38,266 nt of DNA from Nitrosomonas sp. (lineage in GTDB: Bacteria; Pseudomonadota; Gammaproteobacteria; Burkholderiales; Nitrosomonadaceae): positions 1-38,266 of the forward strand of contig JAJFJG010000018.1 of NCBI GenBank assembly GCA_021774265.1, written 5' to 3'. Below are positions 1 to 8,032 of the stretch, in pieces. Position 1 is the stretch's first letter; the number at the start of each line of letters is the position of its first letter. Below the pieces are notes generated by a model that was given only the letters and a program-made list of their open reading frames with translations, did not search any database and had not been told where the DNA came from. Made by a program: the position numbers and the translations under genes.

Positions 1-59
1 ACCACAAAAGACATCAGCTTGAGCTGGGTCCGCATTAGAGGACGGATAAGTCGCTAGCA

Positions 60-830
60 TTATGCAGCGATTTGTTTTTGATTGTAGAACTGTTCAGCAA
101 AGTCGGCGGGTATTTGATTACCGATTTTTGCATGTCGCCTATCGCGATTATAAAACACTTCGATATAATCAAAGACAACCTGCTTAGGGCTGTTTCTTGT
201 TTTAAATTGATAATGATGCAAGCTTTCAGTTTTTATCGAACCGAAGAAGCTCTCCATTGGTGCGTTATTCCTGCAATTACCTTTACGGCTCATTGAGGTT
301 TGTATGCCGTAGTTAGCTTGCAATGCACGGTAAGCGGCACTGCAATACTGACTACCGCGGTCAGAATGATGCATCAGACCCGGGGCAGGCTTTTTCTTCC
401 AATAGGCAGCGGTGAGTGCATTTATTACCAGAGTTTGTGTCATACGACTATCCATAGACCAGCCTACAATTTCACAAGTGTACAAATCCTTGATTGCAGC
501 AAGATACAACCATCCTTCTCTGGTTGGAATATAGGTAATATCTGCCACCCAGACTTGATTAGGTTGGGTACATGAGAACTGTCGATCCAGTAAGTTCTTA
601 ACCAGTGGCAAGTGATGTTTGGAATCAGTTGTAACTCTGAATTTCTTTTTATGAGTACAACGAATTCCGTGCAACTTACGCAAACGCCTGATACAATTCA
701 AACCAACATGAATACCTTGGGCTTGTAATTCACTAAGAACCTTGAGTGGGCCATAGATGCCGCGCCCACGTGCATGGGCTGCTTTAATGGCAACAACCAG
801 GCGCACGTCTTCAAGTTTACGTGAAGACAC
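60..830 (-). CDS. IS3-family transposase OrfB (DDE integrase catalytic domain)
   Basis: A 256-residue protein in the -1 frame relative to orfA. An N-terminal HTH_21-like part (about 1-60, GRGIYGPLKVLSELQ) is followed by the rve integrase core. The DDE catalytic residues are visible: D in VWVADITYIPT (about residue 97), D in HHSDRGSQY (about 157) and E in NAPMESFFGSIKTE (about 193). The C-terminus has the usual YNRDRRHAKIG motif. The frame opens with GTG; the active transposase is more likely an OrfAB fusion made by frameshifting at 830-838. The catalytic residues are intact, so the element may still be functional. Confidence 0.92.
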   Translation of the reverse strand: MSSRKLEDVRLVVAIKAAHARGRGIYGPLKVLSELQAQGIHVGLNCIRRLRKLHGIRCTHKKKFRVTTDSKHHLPLVKNLLDRQFSCTQPNQVWVADITYIPTREGWLYLAAIKDLYTCEIVGWSMDSRMTQTLVINALTAAYWKKKPAPGLMHHSDRGSQYCSAAYRALQANYGIQTSMSRKGNCRNNAPMESFFGSIKTESLHHYQFKTRNSPKQVVFDYIEVFYNRDRRHAKIGNQIPADFAEQFYNQKQIAA

Positions 831-838
831 TATTTTGC
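830..838 (-). promoter_or_regulatory. Candidate -1 programmed frameshift site in IS3 element
   Basis: On the minus strand orfA ends GCA AAA TAG. A lysine tRNA on AAA can slip back one base onto another AAA, after which ATA GTG is read in the orfB frame. OrfB lies exactly in the -1 frame and its GTG overlaps the orfA stop by one base. IS3 elements commonly make OrfAB by such slippage. The motif is the simple A-AAA type rather than the stronger heptamer, and I did not fold a downstream stimulatory structure. Confidence 0.55.
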
Positions 839-1108
839 CAGCACGCCAGATATGTCGCGTTCCATTTTAGCAATTGCCGGTTCTCGTTCAAGTTCACGAA
901 TGCGTTGTTGCTCTGCCGTTAGCTTGGCAACCCAAAGGGTGCCTGTAAGTTTGCCATGTTTAGATTGGACTATCCATAAACGTATGGATTTCGAATCAAT
1001 GTCTAGCTGCCTGCCAGCTTGAGCCGCATTGAGGTGTTGTTCTGTAACAAGCTTTATCGCTTCTCTTTTAAATTCTTCTGTAAATAATCGGTGCGGTATT
1101 CGTTTCAT
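830..1108 (-). CDS. IS3-family transposase OrfA (helix-turn-helix protein)
   Basis: A 92-residue protein starting MKRIPHRLFTEEFKREA. It has the OrfA layout: an N-terminal helix-turn-helix (about residues 8-45, TEEFKREAIKLVTEQ then a second helix around SKSIRLW) followed by a leucine-zipper-like tail (RIRELEREPAIAKMERD). OrfA binds the IS ends. A Shine-Dalgarno sequence (CAGGAGA) precedes the ATG. The reading frame ends in GCA AAA TAG at 830-838, and the TAG overlaps the GTG that opens orfB. The run of A before the stop is a plausible -1 slippage site for making an OrfAB fusion. Confidence 0.9.
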   Translation of the reverse strand: MKRIPHRLFTEEFKREAIKLVTEQHLNAAQAGRQLDIDSKSIRLWIVQSKHGKLTGTLWVAKLTAEQQRIRELEREPAIAKMERDISGVLAK

Positions 1109-1173
1109 GGTTTCTCCTGATAAGTTGATAAAATACCATCAATTTATCCGTCCATAAAATCGGGCCTAGCTCA

Positions 1174-1429
1174 GTAATCTCAGAATAGTCAAATTTGGAG
1201 GTTACTCCACCAGTCTCCATATACCAAAGTTGTCATGCCTTTTGCGCGCTGCGACCTACTCTACTGATGTGTGAAAACTCACGATCCCATGTTACCAAGA
1301 CGCTGCTTTCTCATGCTACCGAGGCGTACGGACAATCCCTCAGACGGGGCTTCAACCCGTTAGACTTAATACTGTTACTGTGAACAATCAAACCCCTTTT
1401 GTCTTGCATTTTTCGTTATTTTGAGTCCC
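1174..1429. other. Intergenic stretch between IS3 and isocitrate dehydrogenase gene
   Basis: 256 bp without a gene I recognise. A 62-codon plus-strand frame (1195-1383) has no identifiable domain, and I do not support it as a gene. A short stem (ACGGG / CCCGT around a 7 nt loop, about 1344-1360) lies within it. The sequence may be the remains of a disrupted gene, but nothing visible names it. Confidence 0.4.
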
Positions 1430-3166
1430 TCAGACAATGTTTTGTTCCACTGCATTCAGGAAGTCATTCATATCGACGATGGATTCCGAATCAGGGTCAG
1501 TCGTCTTTCCCTTCAGGTCGCCCGTAATAATGCCCTGTGCTACCGTTTCTATCAGCGCTTCTTTTAGCTTCAATGAATAATCCTTCAGGAGCTCATTGTC
1601 CTCTCGCGTTGCCAGAATATTCAAAGCATTAGCTAGCGCGTAAATCAATGCCGATGAATTGAAGTGTGCCTCTTTTCCATCGGTTTCCAAATACCTGAGA
1701 TACAAATCATGTGCGGTGCCATGTGGGGCTTCAAACAGCATCGTACCGTCTTTGCTTTCAATGATAGAGCTGGCAGTGGCCAGGCTACCGCCCAGTGCTG
1801 CTGATATGTCCGAGAAAATATCTCCGTCTAGATTTTGCGCTGGATAAAGTGCGCTTCGGGGAGGATCGGTTATCATTTTTTTCAGTTGGCTCGAGGGGCG
1901 CATAATCATGAATGATGGCGGTGGAGTGTTTGCTTTTGCCAATTCATATCGCACATCTGTAATTACGGTACTAAATACCTCGTCATACTCCATGTATTCA
2001 CGTTTCAATCCGAAATATACTTCCTTGTCATTCACTGAGGCATCGCGAAATACCTGACTAATCCAGTCCTTGATCGCTAGACGGTCATTTGACATGAGTA
2101 GAACTGGGTCATTTTTCCGGACGCTGCGCGCATGTTTTTCTTCGCCATCGATGATAACCTTGAGGATGCCGTCTTCTTCCATTGGCATATTAAAGCTACC
2201 GTATTGATCACCGCCACCCGCACTCATGCGCGATATTGAAACCTGGTGTTTGCGGCTGGGAATACCGTATTTCTTAAGCTGTTCGACCAGTTTGTAAAGC
2301 TTTCTCCCGGTGCTGTTGTCCGGTACGCCCCAAAGTGCGCGTTTAGGCGGATTGGAGACAATTCGCGCCGCTTGCGCATCAATCAGCTCGTAGAAAAATG
2401 CTAGTTCTAATTCGTCAAATTGACTTTTATAGCTACTGGTAAAGACTTTTTCTATGGCGGTACGCATTACGCCGTCATAACCAGGAATAACCGTGTCTTT
2501 CAGGCCAAGGTACACGTCCCGTTTTTCATTGATGGCTCGTTGGAAGAAATTGTGGGCCCAGCTAGTCACAGCTTCAATGTCATTGCTGGCAAGCAGCCAC
2601 GGATCACCCTTGTTAATAAAGCGACGATGTAATTCCACCGGATTGCCACTGCTGCCTACAAAAACCAGCTTGACCACGCCGGTAGCTGCCGACAGTTCAT
2701 TGTGGCTGTCTTTGATTCCGCCACCATCCATAGTCGTCACTTTAATATCCCGGCCAATCCAATCTGGTTGTCTGACCTGCAAATTACGAAACTGGATATC
2801 CTCACGGGTAATATTGCCGCCAATGCCTTTTCGTATAGCCCCATTTGGAGATTTAGTGGCCAATTTATTCAGCTTCGCTTCAATGATATCCGGGTGATTA
2901 GCGAGCAATTCATCCAGTTGTTGGCGATTCACCGTCATACCAGCATTTTTGACGCCGACACCGTATTCTCTTAGTGCCTCAATCGCATCGACGACTGCTT
3001 GTCCATTGGTAACTAGTCGATTTTTGGCAGCGAGGTCTATTTCAATCAGCTCAATATCCAACCTGTTAACAACGAATCGCTCGAGAATCCGTTCAAATGC
3101 AATTTGCGCCATTTCATCGCCATGTAGGACGACCAAGGGTTTTTCAACTTTAATTTTGTTATTCAT
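1430..3166 (-). CDS. icd: Isocitrate dehydrogenase (NADP)-family protein with internally duplicated segment
   Basis: A 578-residue member of the isocitrate/isopropylmalate dehydrogenase superfamily, which oxidatively decarboxylates isocitrate to 2-oxoglutarate in the TCA cycle. Family signals: substrate-loop arginines in the region IRKGIGGNITRED (111-123), a DQYGSFN motif (320-326), the metal-binding aspartates in NLDGDIFSD (445-453), and the cofactor loop EAPHGTAHD (479-487). Usual dimeric enzymes are about 400-420 residues. The excess here is explained by a repeated block: residues about 148-282 and 315-444 share DPwLLaSND / DPvLLmSND, VYLGLKd / VYFGLKr, and NPPKRALW / DPPRSALY. Only the second copy runs into the DGDxxSD metal site, while the first keeps GLKDTVIPGYDG and LIDAQAA, which look like the usual catalytic Lys and Asp segments. 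ATG start with a purine-rich GAGAG about 8 nt upstream. Family membership is seen; activity and NADP preference are inferred. Confidence 0.8.
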   Translation of the reverse strand: MNNKIKVEKPLVVLHGDEMAQIAFERILERFVVNRLDIELIEIDLAAKNRLVTNGQAVVDAIEALREYGVGVKNAGMTVNRQQLDELLANHPDIIEAKLNKLATKSPNGAIRKGIGGNITREDIQFRNLQVRQPDWIGRDIKVTTMDGGGIKDSHNELSAATGVVKLVFVGSSGNPVELHRRFINKGDPWLLASNDIEAVTSWAHNFFQRAINEKRDVYLGLKDTVIPGYDGVMRTAIEKVFTSSYKSQFDELELAFFYELIDAQAARIVSNPPKRALWGVPDNSTGRKLYKLVEQLKKYGIPSRKHQVSISRMSAGGGDQYGSFNMPMEEDGILKVIIDGEEKHARSVRKNDPVLLMSNDRLAIKDWISQVFRDASVNDKEVYFGLKREYMEYDEVFSTVITDVRYELAKANTPPPSFMIMRPSSQLKKMITDPPRSALYPAQNLDGDIFSDISAALGGSLATASSIIESKDGTMLFEAPHGTAHDLYLRYLETDGKEAHFNSSALIYALANALNILATREDNELLKDYSLKLKEALIETVAQGIITGDLKGKTTDPDSESIVDMNDFLNAVEQNIV

Positions 3167-3617
3167 TCGCTCTCTCGGTATTCCTCAGGCACTAAAGGGT
3201 AATTTTAAGTTTTGGTGCTTTATCGCTTTTCAGTCGATTATCGGCTCTGCTGCAAAAAATAAGCAAGTTGGTGCATTATTTAATATTTAAGAATATCTCG
3301 CAATGTCGGATTTCAAATGGCGGCATTACCAGAGTGGCGTGTGATAATCCCGGTAAGTGCACAACTGCATCAATTCCATATCAAGCGCGACGCTGGCGCG
3401 CAGTACGCTGAAACTTACATAAGTAGTGTTTTTTTCGGGCTGCATTAAGACGCGTTTTTTCGATCAGAGCATCGGCAAGGATATTGCAAGTAACTTTCAT
3501 AGGATGCCAAAATACTGGGACTATCGCCTTTATGCTAATGTAACATTTTTCCAAGACGCAAAAACCCCTTGTCTCAAATCCAGATAATGGCTAGCAGATA
3601 CTAGATGACGGCCAAGA
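3167..3617. other. Gene-free stretch upstream of isocitrate dehydrogenase
   Basis: About 450 bp with no coding frame I can support on either strand. It should hold the promoter of the minus-strand icd gene near 3180-3290, but I could not single out convincing -35/-10 boxes. The left part is AT-rich. The part near 3600 merges into the IS6-type remnant. Confidence 0.4.
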
Positions 3618-3980
3618 TTAAAAAGATTGATGGATCCTCAAGAATCGCTGTGCCTGTACCATAGACTTGAACCGGCGCATACCTCGTACTTGGCTGGTTG
3701 GTGTTAAAGCTCGGAACGATTGTAGCATGTTGAGAAGTATCGTGAATCGTGTCAGGGACAAGTTCTCGGTGGGCGACACCGTAATTTCTCAACTTATCTG
3801 TCACTATCTTCTTGGGTTCATTTCGACATTTCTTGAGAAATTGTTTGAAGAAGCGCTTAGCAGTTTTGCCATCCCGGAGCGCCCGCAGCGAAACATCGGC
3901 CACTTCACCATCTTGCTCTATCGCTCGCCACAAATACCGTTGCTTGCCTTGATTTTTTAAAAATACTTCTACTTCATCAA
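3618..3980 (-). pseudogene. IS6-family transposase fragment, frameshifted
   Basis: Translation gives a recognisable IS6/IS26-type catalytic core: DEVEVFLKN, QRYLWRAIEQDGEVADV, then AKRFFKQFL, KIVTDKLRNYGVAHREL and PDTIHDTSQHA. After HA the expected NRAE segment carries a TAA stop (NRSEL then stop), and the rest (RGMRRFKSMVQAQRFLRIHQ) continues only in another frame, ending at a TAA at 3618-3620. The N-terminal helix-turn-helix and first catalytic region are missing, cut off at the junction with the IS66 fragment. It is a dead fragment. Its upstream edge is read-through in frame from an IS66 TnpB piece, giving a chimeric 208-codon frame that should not be annotated as one protein. Confidence 0.82.
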
Positions 3981-4149
3981 CCTTGATGCGATTATTGGAG
4001 CGATTGCAAAACACAAAAGCTGATCCTGCACAGGGCGTATACTCAAGGGATTGTTGCACTACCATCGACAAACCAGCAATACCACGACGCATATGAACTG
4101 GCTCAACCGCCAATCTGATCTTCCCCGGATTGGTAATTAATCCAGGCAT
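3981..4149 (-). pseudogene. IS66 Orf2 (TnpB) N-terminal fragment
   Basis: Starting at an ATG at 4149 the frame reads MPGLITNPGKIRLAVEP, then VHMRRGIAGLSMVVQQ and SAFVFCNRSNNRIKV. This is the conserved IS66 Orf2 sequence, which normally continues into LYWD. Instead it passes directly into IS6 transposase sequence at about 3980. Only about 57 of the usual ~115 residues remain. Confidence 0.82.
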
Positions 4150-4446
4150 TTCAGTAATTCTGCCAACCACTGGGCTGATAAATCTGCTGGCAATTCCAGT
4201 GTATGCCCTTGCGTCAAACGTAAACATAACATGCCAGATGACAAAGCTTGTGATTTGATCTCGATTGGAATCAAAGTCGGTGCAACTGAGGCTACTTGCT
4301 GGGATCTATAAATCCGCAATCAGTTCGAGAACGTTTTGGAATTCAGCTTATACTGTCGACAATAAGCCACCTTCGAAAAACCACTCGACAGCCAAGTATC
4401 TAAATGTTCTTGCTGCTGTCTGAGTAATGTCGTTTGCTATCCTCAT
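4137..4446 (-). pseudogene. IS66 Orf1 (TnpA) remnant
   Basis: One reading frame gives QEHLDTWLSSGFSKVAYCRQ, then YKLNSKTFSN, a TGA where a Trp codon is expected, and LRIYRSQQVASVAP through to LTQGHTLELPADLSAQW and LLKCLD. This is the usual IS66 Orf1 plan: an N-terminal helix-turn-helix (YCRQ...KTF.NW) and a C-terminal LELP segment. The internal stop and an unclear, frameshifted start near 4440 make it non-functional. Its stop codon overlaps the start of the tnpB piece by 13 nt, the overlap expected for translationally coupled IS66 genes. Confidence 0.78.
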
Positions 4447-4530
4447 GAAAATATTTGAGAATAATGAAGTTTATTGGAAATTCTTAGATGGTCGCGCTAC
4501 ACGCATACGATGGAGTCGTTGGACGCTTAC

Positions 4531-4628
4531 GTCAAGGTGACGAATTGTGTTGTGTGATGAGTATACAAACACAGAAATGATAATACAGAATCGGATCGTA
4601 GCTCGCCCCAGATATACTGTCAACAGAT
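4531..4628. other. Short spacer between IS66 end and pelB-like gene
   Basis: About 98 bp. The first 8 bases (gtcaaggt) would be one copy of an IS66 target duplication; its partner cannot be found because the other IS66 end is missing. No terminator for the pelB-like frame was obvious. Confidence 0.35.
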
Positions 4629-7082
4629 TTAAAAGCGAATCGAATATTGGATGCCTGCCCCCTTAAAAGGTTGATTAGTCAGGCCACCTTGGACATTACT
4701 ATAAAAAGCTTCAGCACTAAGCGTATCGGAACCAAATAATGAAATTCCCACTGCTATTCGTCCGTTATACCCCAATGCATTGGCAGGCCATACCCGTCCC
4801 GCCCAAACATCCGCAAGAACAAAGGGTCGTCGCAACACTCCCTGATCAGATGCCCCATAACGAAATGTTGTACCTAAGCCTAGTGTGCCAAATTTCGGCG
4901 CGATCAGGGTCTCAACACCTGCTACGGAAGGTCCCACTAGCCCTATCAATTCAGAAGAAAGTGTCTGCTCAAGGCTATTACTCTCCCAAGATCCTTGGAG
5001 CCTGATCTGCCAATCTTGCATGTCTGTTGTTAGCAGAGAGCTTCCAAGAATTGTCTGTAACTTATAGCCTTTACCCAAAGTGCTCCCTTGCCGAGTCAAA
5101 TAACGATGCCCATCAATATCAAAATACAAGAATATTTGCTTTGTTAAATTAGAAGATAAGCCGAATAAAACCGCATCCTTTGCACCGAGTGACCTTAGCC
5201 CCCCTGTTACTTCACTGATTTCGTTCATTCCCAGATGCAGGTGCGCCTTCAATTTATTAGTTACATTTTGGCTGACCTTAACTGCACCATGAACTAAAGA
5301 TTTATCCTCTCTAAGATTACCTCCCAGATTAACCTGAAACACTCCATCTCGCAGAGGATGTTTAAACCCTCCTGTTATATCTACCTCATTATTTACAGGT
5401 AATACGATGTCGGACCCTGAAAAATCTAGCTGAGTTTGCTTTAATTCAAGTGCTAATGCTCCGTGGAGATAAGGCGTATTAAAACGCGCTCGACTCTCAA
5501 TAATATTTAATTCTCCAAAACTTTTATAATTCAAGGCCACTGCAACTTGCTTACTTGATTTTACCGTCAATTCATCCCTGGAGTTAAAAAGGGCTGCTTG
5601 AAATGATGATTGATCATTATGTAATTTAAGAAGTTCATAGGTTAATGCCAAAGCTTCTTCATTTCTGTTTAAACGCTTAAGAGTCTCGACTTTATTCGAT
5701 GTAGAAAGCTGATCATTTTCTTTTTCAAGGATATGTGCAGCAACGGTTAGGTCATTTTCCGCTAGGGCTAAAGCAAGGCGCTGCCAAGCCGGTATTTTTT
5801 GTCTGGCGACATGATTTTCTAATAACCAAAAACGAGCAGCGGAATAATTTTCCTGAGACAAATACGCAGCAATAAGCAATTCTCGAACAGTAGGATCATC
5901 ATATCCTTTGGCAAGAAACATTTTCAAAATAGATACATCAGCATTTGCACCTTCCAAATCCCGAATCAATGCTAAATATTGGGGATGCAATAAACTCTTT
6001 ATATCCTTGTCAGGCACATTTTCAGTTTGCTTAAAGCGCAATCTTAAGTTAAATAAAACATATTTACGCACACGCCAGGCTGCATCTATATGTCCTGCTT
6101 TGCTAAGGACATCTGCATAGGTAAGCAGCCATAGATAGTCATCGGGACTGATTCGTGCTTTGCGCTCAAACCAAGGCAATGCCTCTTTATTTTGACCAAC
6201 TTTAGCCAATGCCAGACCATAAACGCCCCATAAAGATGAGTTTTTTGAGGCATCATGGCGCCATATTTTAATATAGGAACGCAGTGAGCGCCTGTCATTT
6301 TGTCCAATGAAATTCCACAACATTCCTTCTTTGGCAGTGGCAGAAATGGGATTAACTTTTAACGCTTGTTGATAATGCTTTATTGCGATTTTAGGTTTGT
6401 TTTCATGAGTGTCCAATTGGGCTCGCATCAGCCAATACATCTCTAAATTCTGAAATTGCGGTTCATTACTGATTGCCATTCTTAGAACCCGCTTCAGTTG
6501 ATCCGGTAGACCGGCCTGATTAGCAACATCCATAGAAAGCAGCAACCAACGAGGTTGATTGAAACGAGAATAAGCCTCTTCTCCGATAGCAATCGATTCC
6601 TCAGCCTCGCCCATATCTCGTTTCAACTGAATCAATCGTTCTGCAACAAGCTCATTGGCAGTTCCTGCTTTCCAGAGAGTTCGATAAGCCAACAATGCAT
6701 TCTCTGGACGCTCCAGTTTTCAGGATAATTCACTCAAAATTATCCTGAATTGTGTTTCTATTGCTGTCGCGTTATCAAGATTTAATAACAATAATGAAAA
6801 TGCCTTTTCAGTTTGGCCGTTTTTCCACATCAACTCGGCTTGATGGGTAACAGCCTCTACCTGACGAACGAAATGTGAACCGATATATTGCCACGTTGTT
6901 ATGGCATGAGTTAATTGTCCAGCATTCTCCTGAGTTTTAGCCAAAGCTTTCCAAGCTTGTAAATTTTCAGGATAACGCTCTAAATAGGATTTCAGGAAAT
7001 TAACATGATTAGATAAATTGCCTGCTTCATTATAGGCAAACAATAAGCTGCTCATTTCGTCACGGGTTAATTCCCGTATTTA
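4629..7082 (-). pseudogene. pelB: PelB-like outer-membrane TPR/beta-barrel protein, 5'-truncated and stop-interrupted
   Basis: One continuous frame runs from about 7079 to 4629, broken by a single TGA at 6720-6722 (IILSELS, stop, KLERPENALLAYRTLW). Both sides are TPR-like: helix pairs such as YLERYPENLQAWKALAKTQE before the stop, and HYQQALKVNPISATA and WFERKARISPDDYLWLL after it. From about 370 residues into the long part the sequence becomes alternating and beta-barrel-like (VNNEVDITGGFKH, FDIDGHRYLTRQG, LGTTFRYG) and ends in a C-terminal Phe (AGIQYSIRF), a normal outer-membrane sorting signal. PelB exports Pel polysaccharide through a periplasmic TPR scaffold and barrel and is about 1190 residues in Pseudomonas. 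Only about 815 codons remain, so roughly the first third is gone. A TAA at 7080-7082 precedes any good start. PgaA or BcsC homology is possible but less likely. No other pel gene is in the window. Confidence 0.62.
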
Positions 7083-7146
7083 AGCCTGATTATACAACTA
7101 AACTTTCTTTAATCTTGATGATTGACATGATCAGCGAAACAAGTTA

Positions 7147-7440
7147 ATGGACTCGCTTGTAAAGCTAAATCGTGTAATTGACTGGAATCTATTAGCCGGC
7201 CTACTTTCAGAGACGACTGCGCAAACTATAAAAAATGCATGGGGGGCCTTTGATCGAATGATGCTATTTAAGATGCTGGTATTGCAAAGAATGAATAATC
7301 AGTCAGATAATCGACCAAAAGCGGGATCGACTGAGCTTTTTGAGATTTTGAGATTTTTAGGGCTTTATTTGGCAGAAATAGTTCCCAATGCAAAGACTAT
7401 ATGGTTGTTTTTAGAGAAGAACTAAAGGACAATTATTTGA
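7147..7440 (+). pseudogene. IS5-family transposase N-terminal fragment
   Basis: The 92-codon frame starts MDSLVKLNRVIDWNLLAGLL and contains FDRMMLFKMLVLQRMNNQSD, then EILRFLGLYLAEIVPNAKTIW. This matches the N-terminal DUF772 region of IS5-type transposases. The usual 'FREEL' continuation is present only in another frame (FREELKDNY, about 7408-7440), so a frameshift ends the protein. The DDE catalytic core is absent. Residues normally between NQSD and the FLGL motif are also altered. A dead fragment bordering the truncation point of the pelB-like gene. Confidence 0.75.
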
Positions 7441-7497
7441 TAGGGTATCTGTTTTTTATATCGCGTTATGACTGATGGCGGTTAGTCCCTGTGTTTT

Positions 7498-7665
7498 CAT
7501 GCATGGGTAAAGAAACCTGGAGATTCTGATAGAGTCAGGAAAAGAGAAGTGCTTGAGACTAAGGCACGCCAGCTTTTTTATGAGTACAAACAAATTTATA
7601 TGATTATCTGCGATTATCTGATGCGTTAGGTAGGCATAGTCGGGGCATTAATATGAATAATTGAA
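7498..7665 (+). pseudogene. IS3-family OrfB N-terminal fragment
   Basis: The frame from 7498 reads AWVKKPGDSDRVRKREVLE, then ARQLFYEYKQIY. After a frameshift it continues YLRLSDALGRHSRGIN. This is the segment just after the start of IS3 OrfB proteins (typically ...YYAW.KKP... then IYGYRRLSDAL...). The catalytic domain is missing and stops follow in all frames. Confidence 0.6.
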
Positions 7666-8032
7666 TTACGAAAGATTCAGTACCCAGGAATAAGTAAAGC
7701 TGGGTATTATAAATTATTTAGCTTTCTACAACGGCAAACAGTCACACTCAAAATTACACTCCCAATCGCCGATGAAATTTAAGTATATATTTTATAGAAA
7801 GACTGCTTATAAAGGTGTCCGGTTTTAGTTGACCATTATAGTCAACAATGCCTTGCCAACTCGAGACACGTCGGTCATTCGTAATTGATTAGGCCAAATG
7901 ATTGTTTTTAATTGTTTGCATTGTTACTCCTTAATGACGCTTTATTTGTTATTATTTGTATGTAAATTAAGATGAAGAAATTAGAATTATTACTAAAACT
8001 TACCAATAAGTCATAAATACGGAAGCAAATGT
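7666..8032. other. Degenerate region downstream of hrpA
   Basis: About 370 bp rich in stop codons on both strands. It may contain further IS debris (a TGTCCGGTTTTAGTTGACC stretch near 7816 resembles an IS terminus), but no inverted partner was found. No terminator hairpin with a T-run was identified for the minus-strand hrpA gene. Confidence 0.35.

Larger units (their letters stand above)
20..1173 (-). mobile_element. Complete IS3-family insertion sequence
   Basis: The element is bounded by imperfect terminal inverted repeats. The left end at 20-52 reads TGAGCTGGGTCCG and continues to GGACGGATAA. The right end at 1141-1173, read on the minus strand, begins TGAGCTAGGCCCG and also contains GGACGGATAA. 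Both ends start with TG, as is usual for IS3. Length is 1154 bp, within the family range. It carries orfA and orfB on the minus strand in the order and relative frame expected for IS3. The 3 bp flanks are gct on the left and gta on the right, so no target duplication is visible; this suggests an old insertion or a rearrangement next to it. A second, slightly diverged copy of its 5' end lies at 37585-37702 in the opposite orientation. Confidence 0.9.
3981..4530 (-). mobile_element. IS66-family element remnant (5' end with tnpA/tnpB pieces)
   Basis: The outer end at 4530 reads, on the minus strand, GTAAGCGTCCAACGACTCC, the GTAAGCG start typical of IS66 terminal repeats. Inward follow a damaged tnpA and the first part of tnpB. 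The element stops abruptly at about 3980, where IS6-type sequence begins. The large DDE transposase gene (tnpC) and the other terminus are absent from the window. The arrangement fits an IS6 insertion or an IS6-mediated deletion that removed the rest. Confidence 0.8.

Noticed and set aside
1195-1383. 62-residue plus-strand protein next to the IS3 element
   Set aside because: No domain, no clear ribosome site and atypical composition. It may be debris, but I cannot support a gene.
2493-2897. 134-residue plus-strand frame inside the isocitrate dehydrogenase gene
   Set aside because: A shadow of the strong minus-strand coding sequence, with no family features. The same applies to other long frames opposite hrpA, glgP, xfp, ackA and the ATPase.
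3601-4227. A single 208-residue protein
   Set aside because: Its two halves belong to IS66 TnpB and an IS6 transposase, and the end is frameshifted. It is a chimeric frame across a transposon junction.
6720-7055. Separate small TPR protein gene
   Set aside because: It is in the same frame as the following 688 codons, separated by one TGA, and has no good ribosome site. It is the upstream part of the same pelB-like gene.
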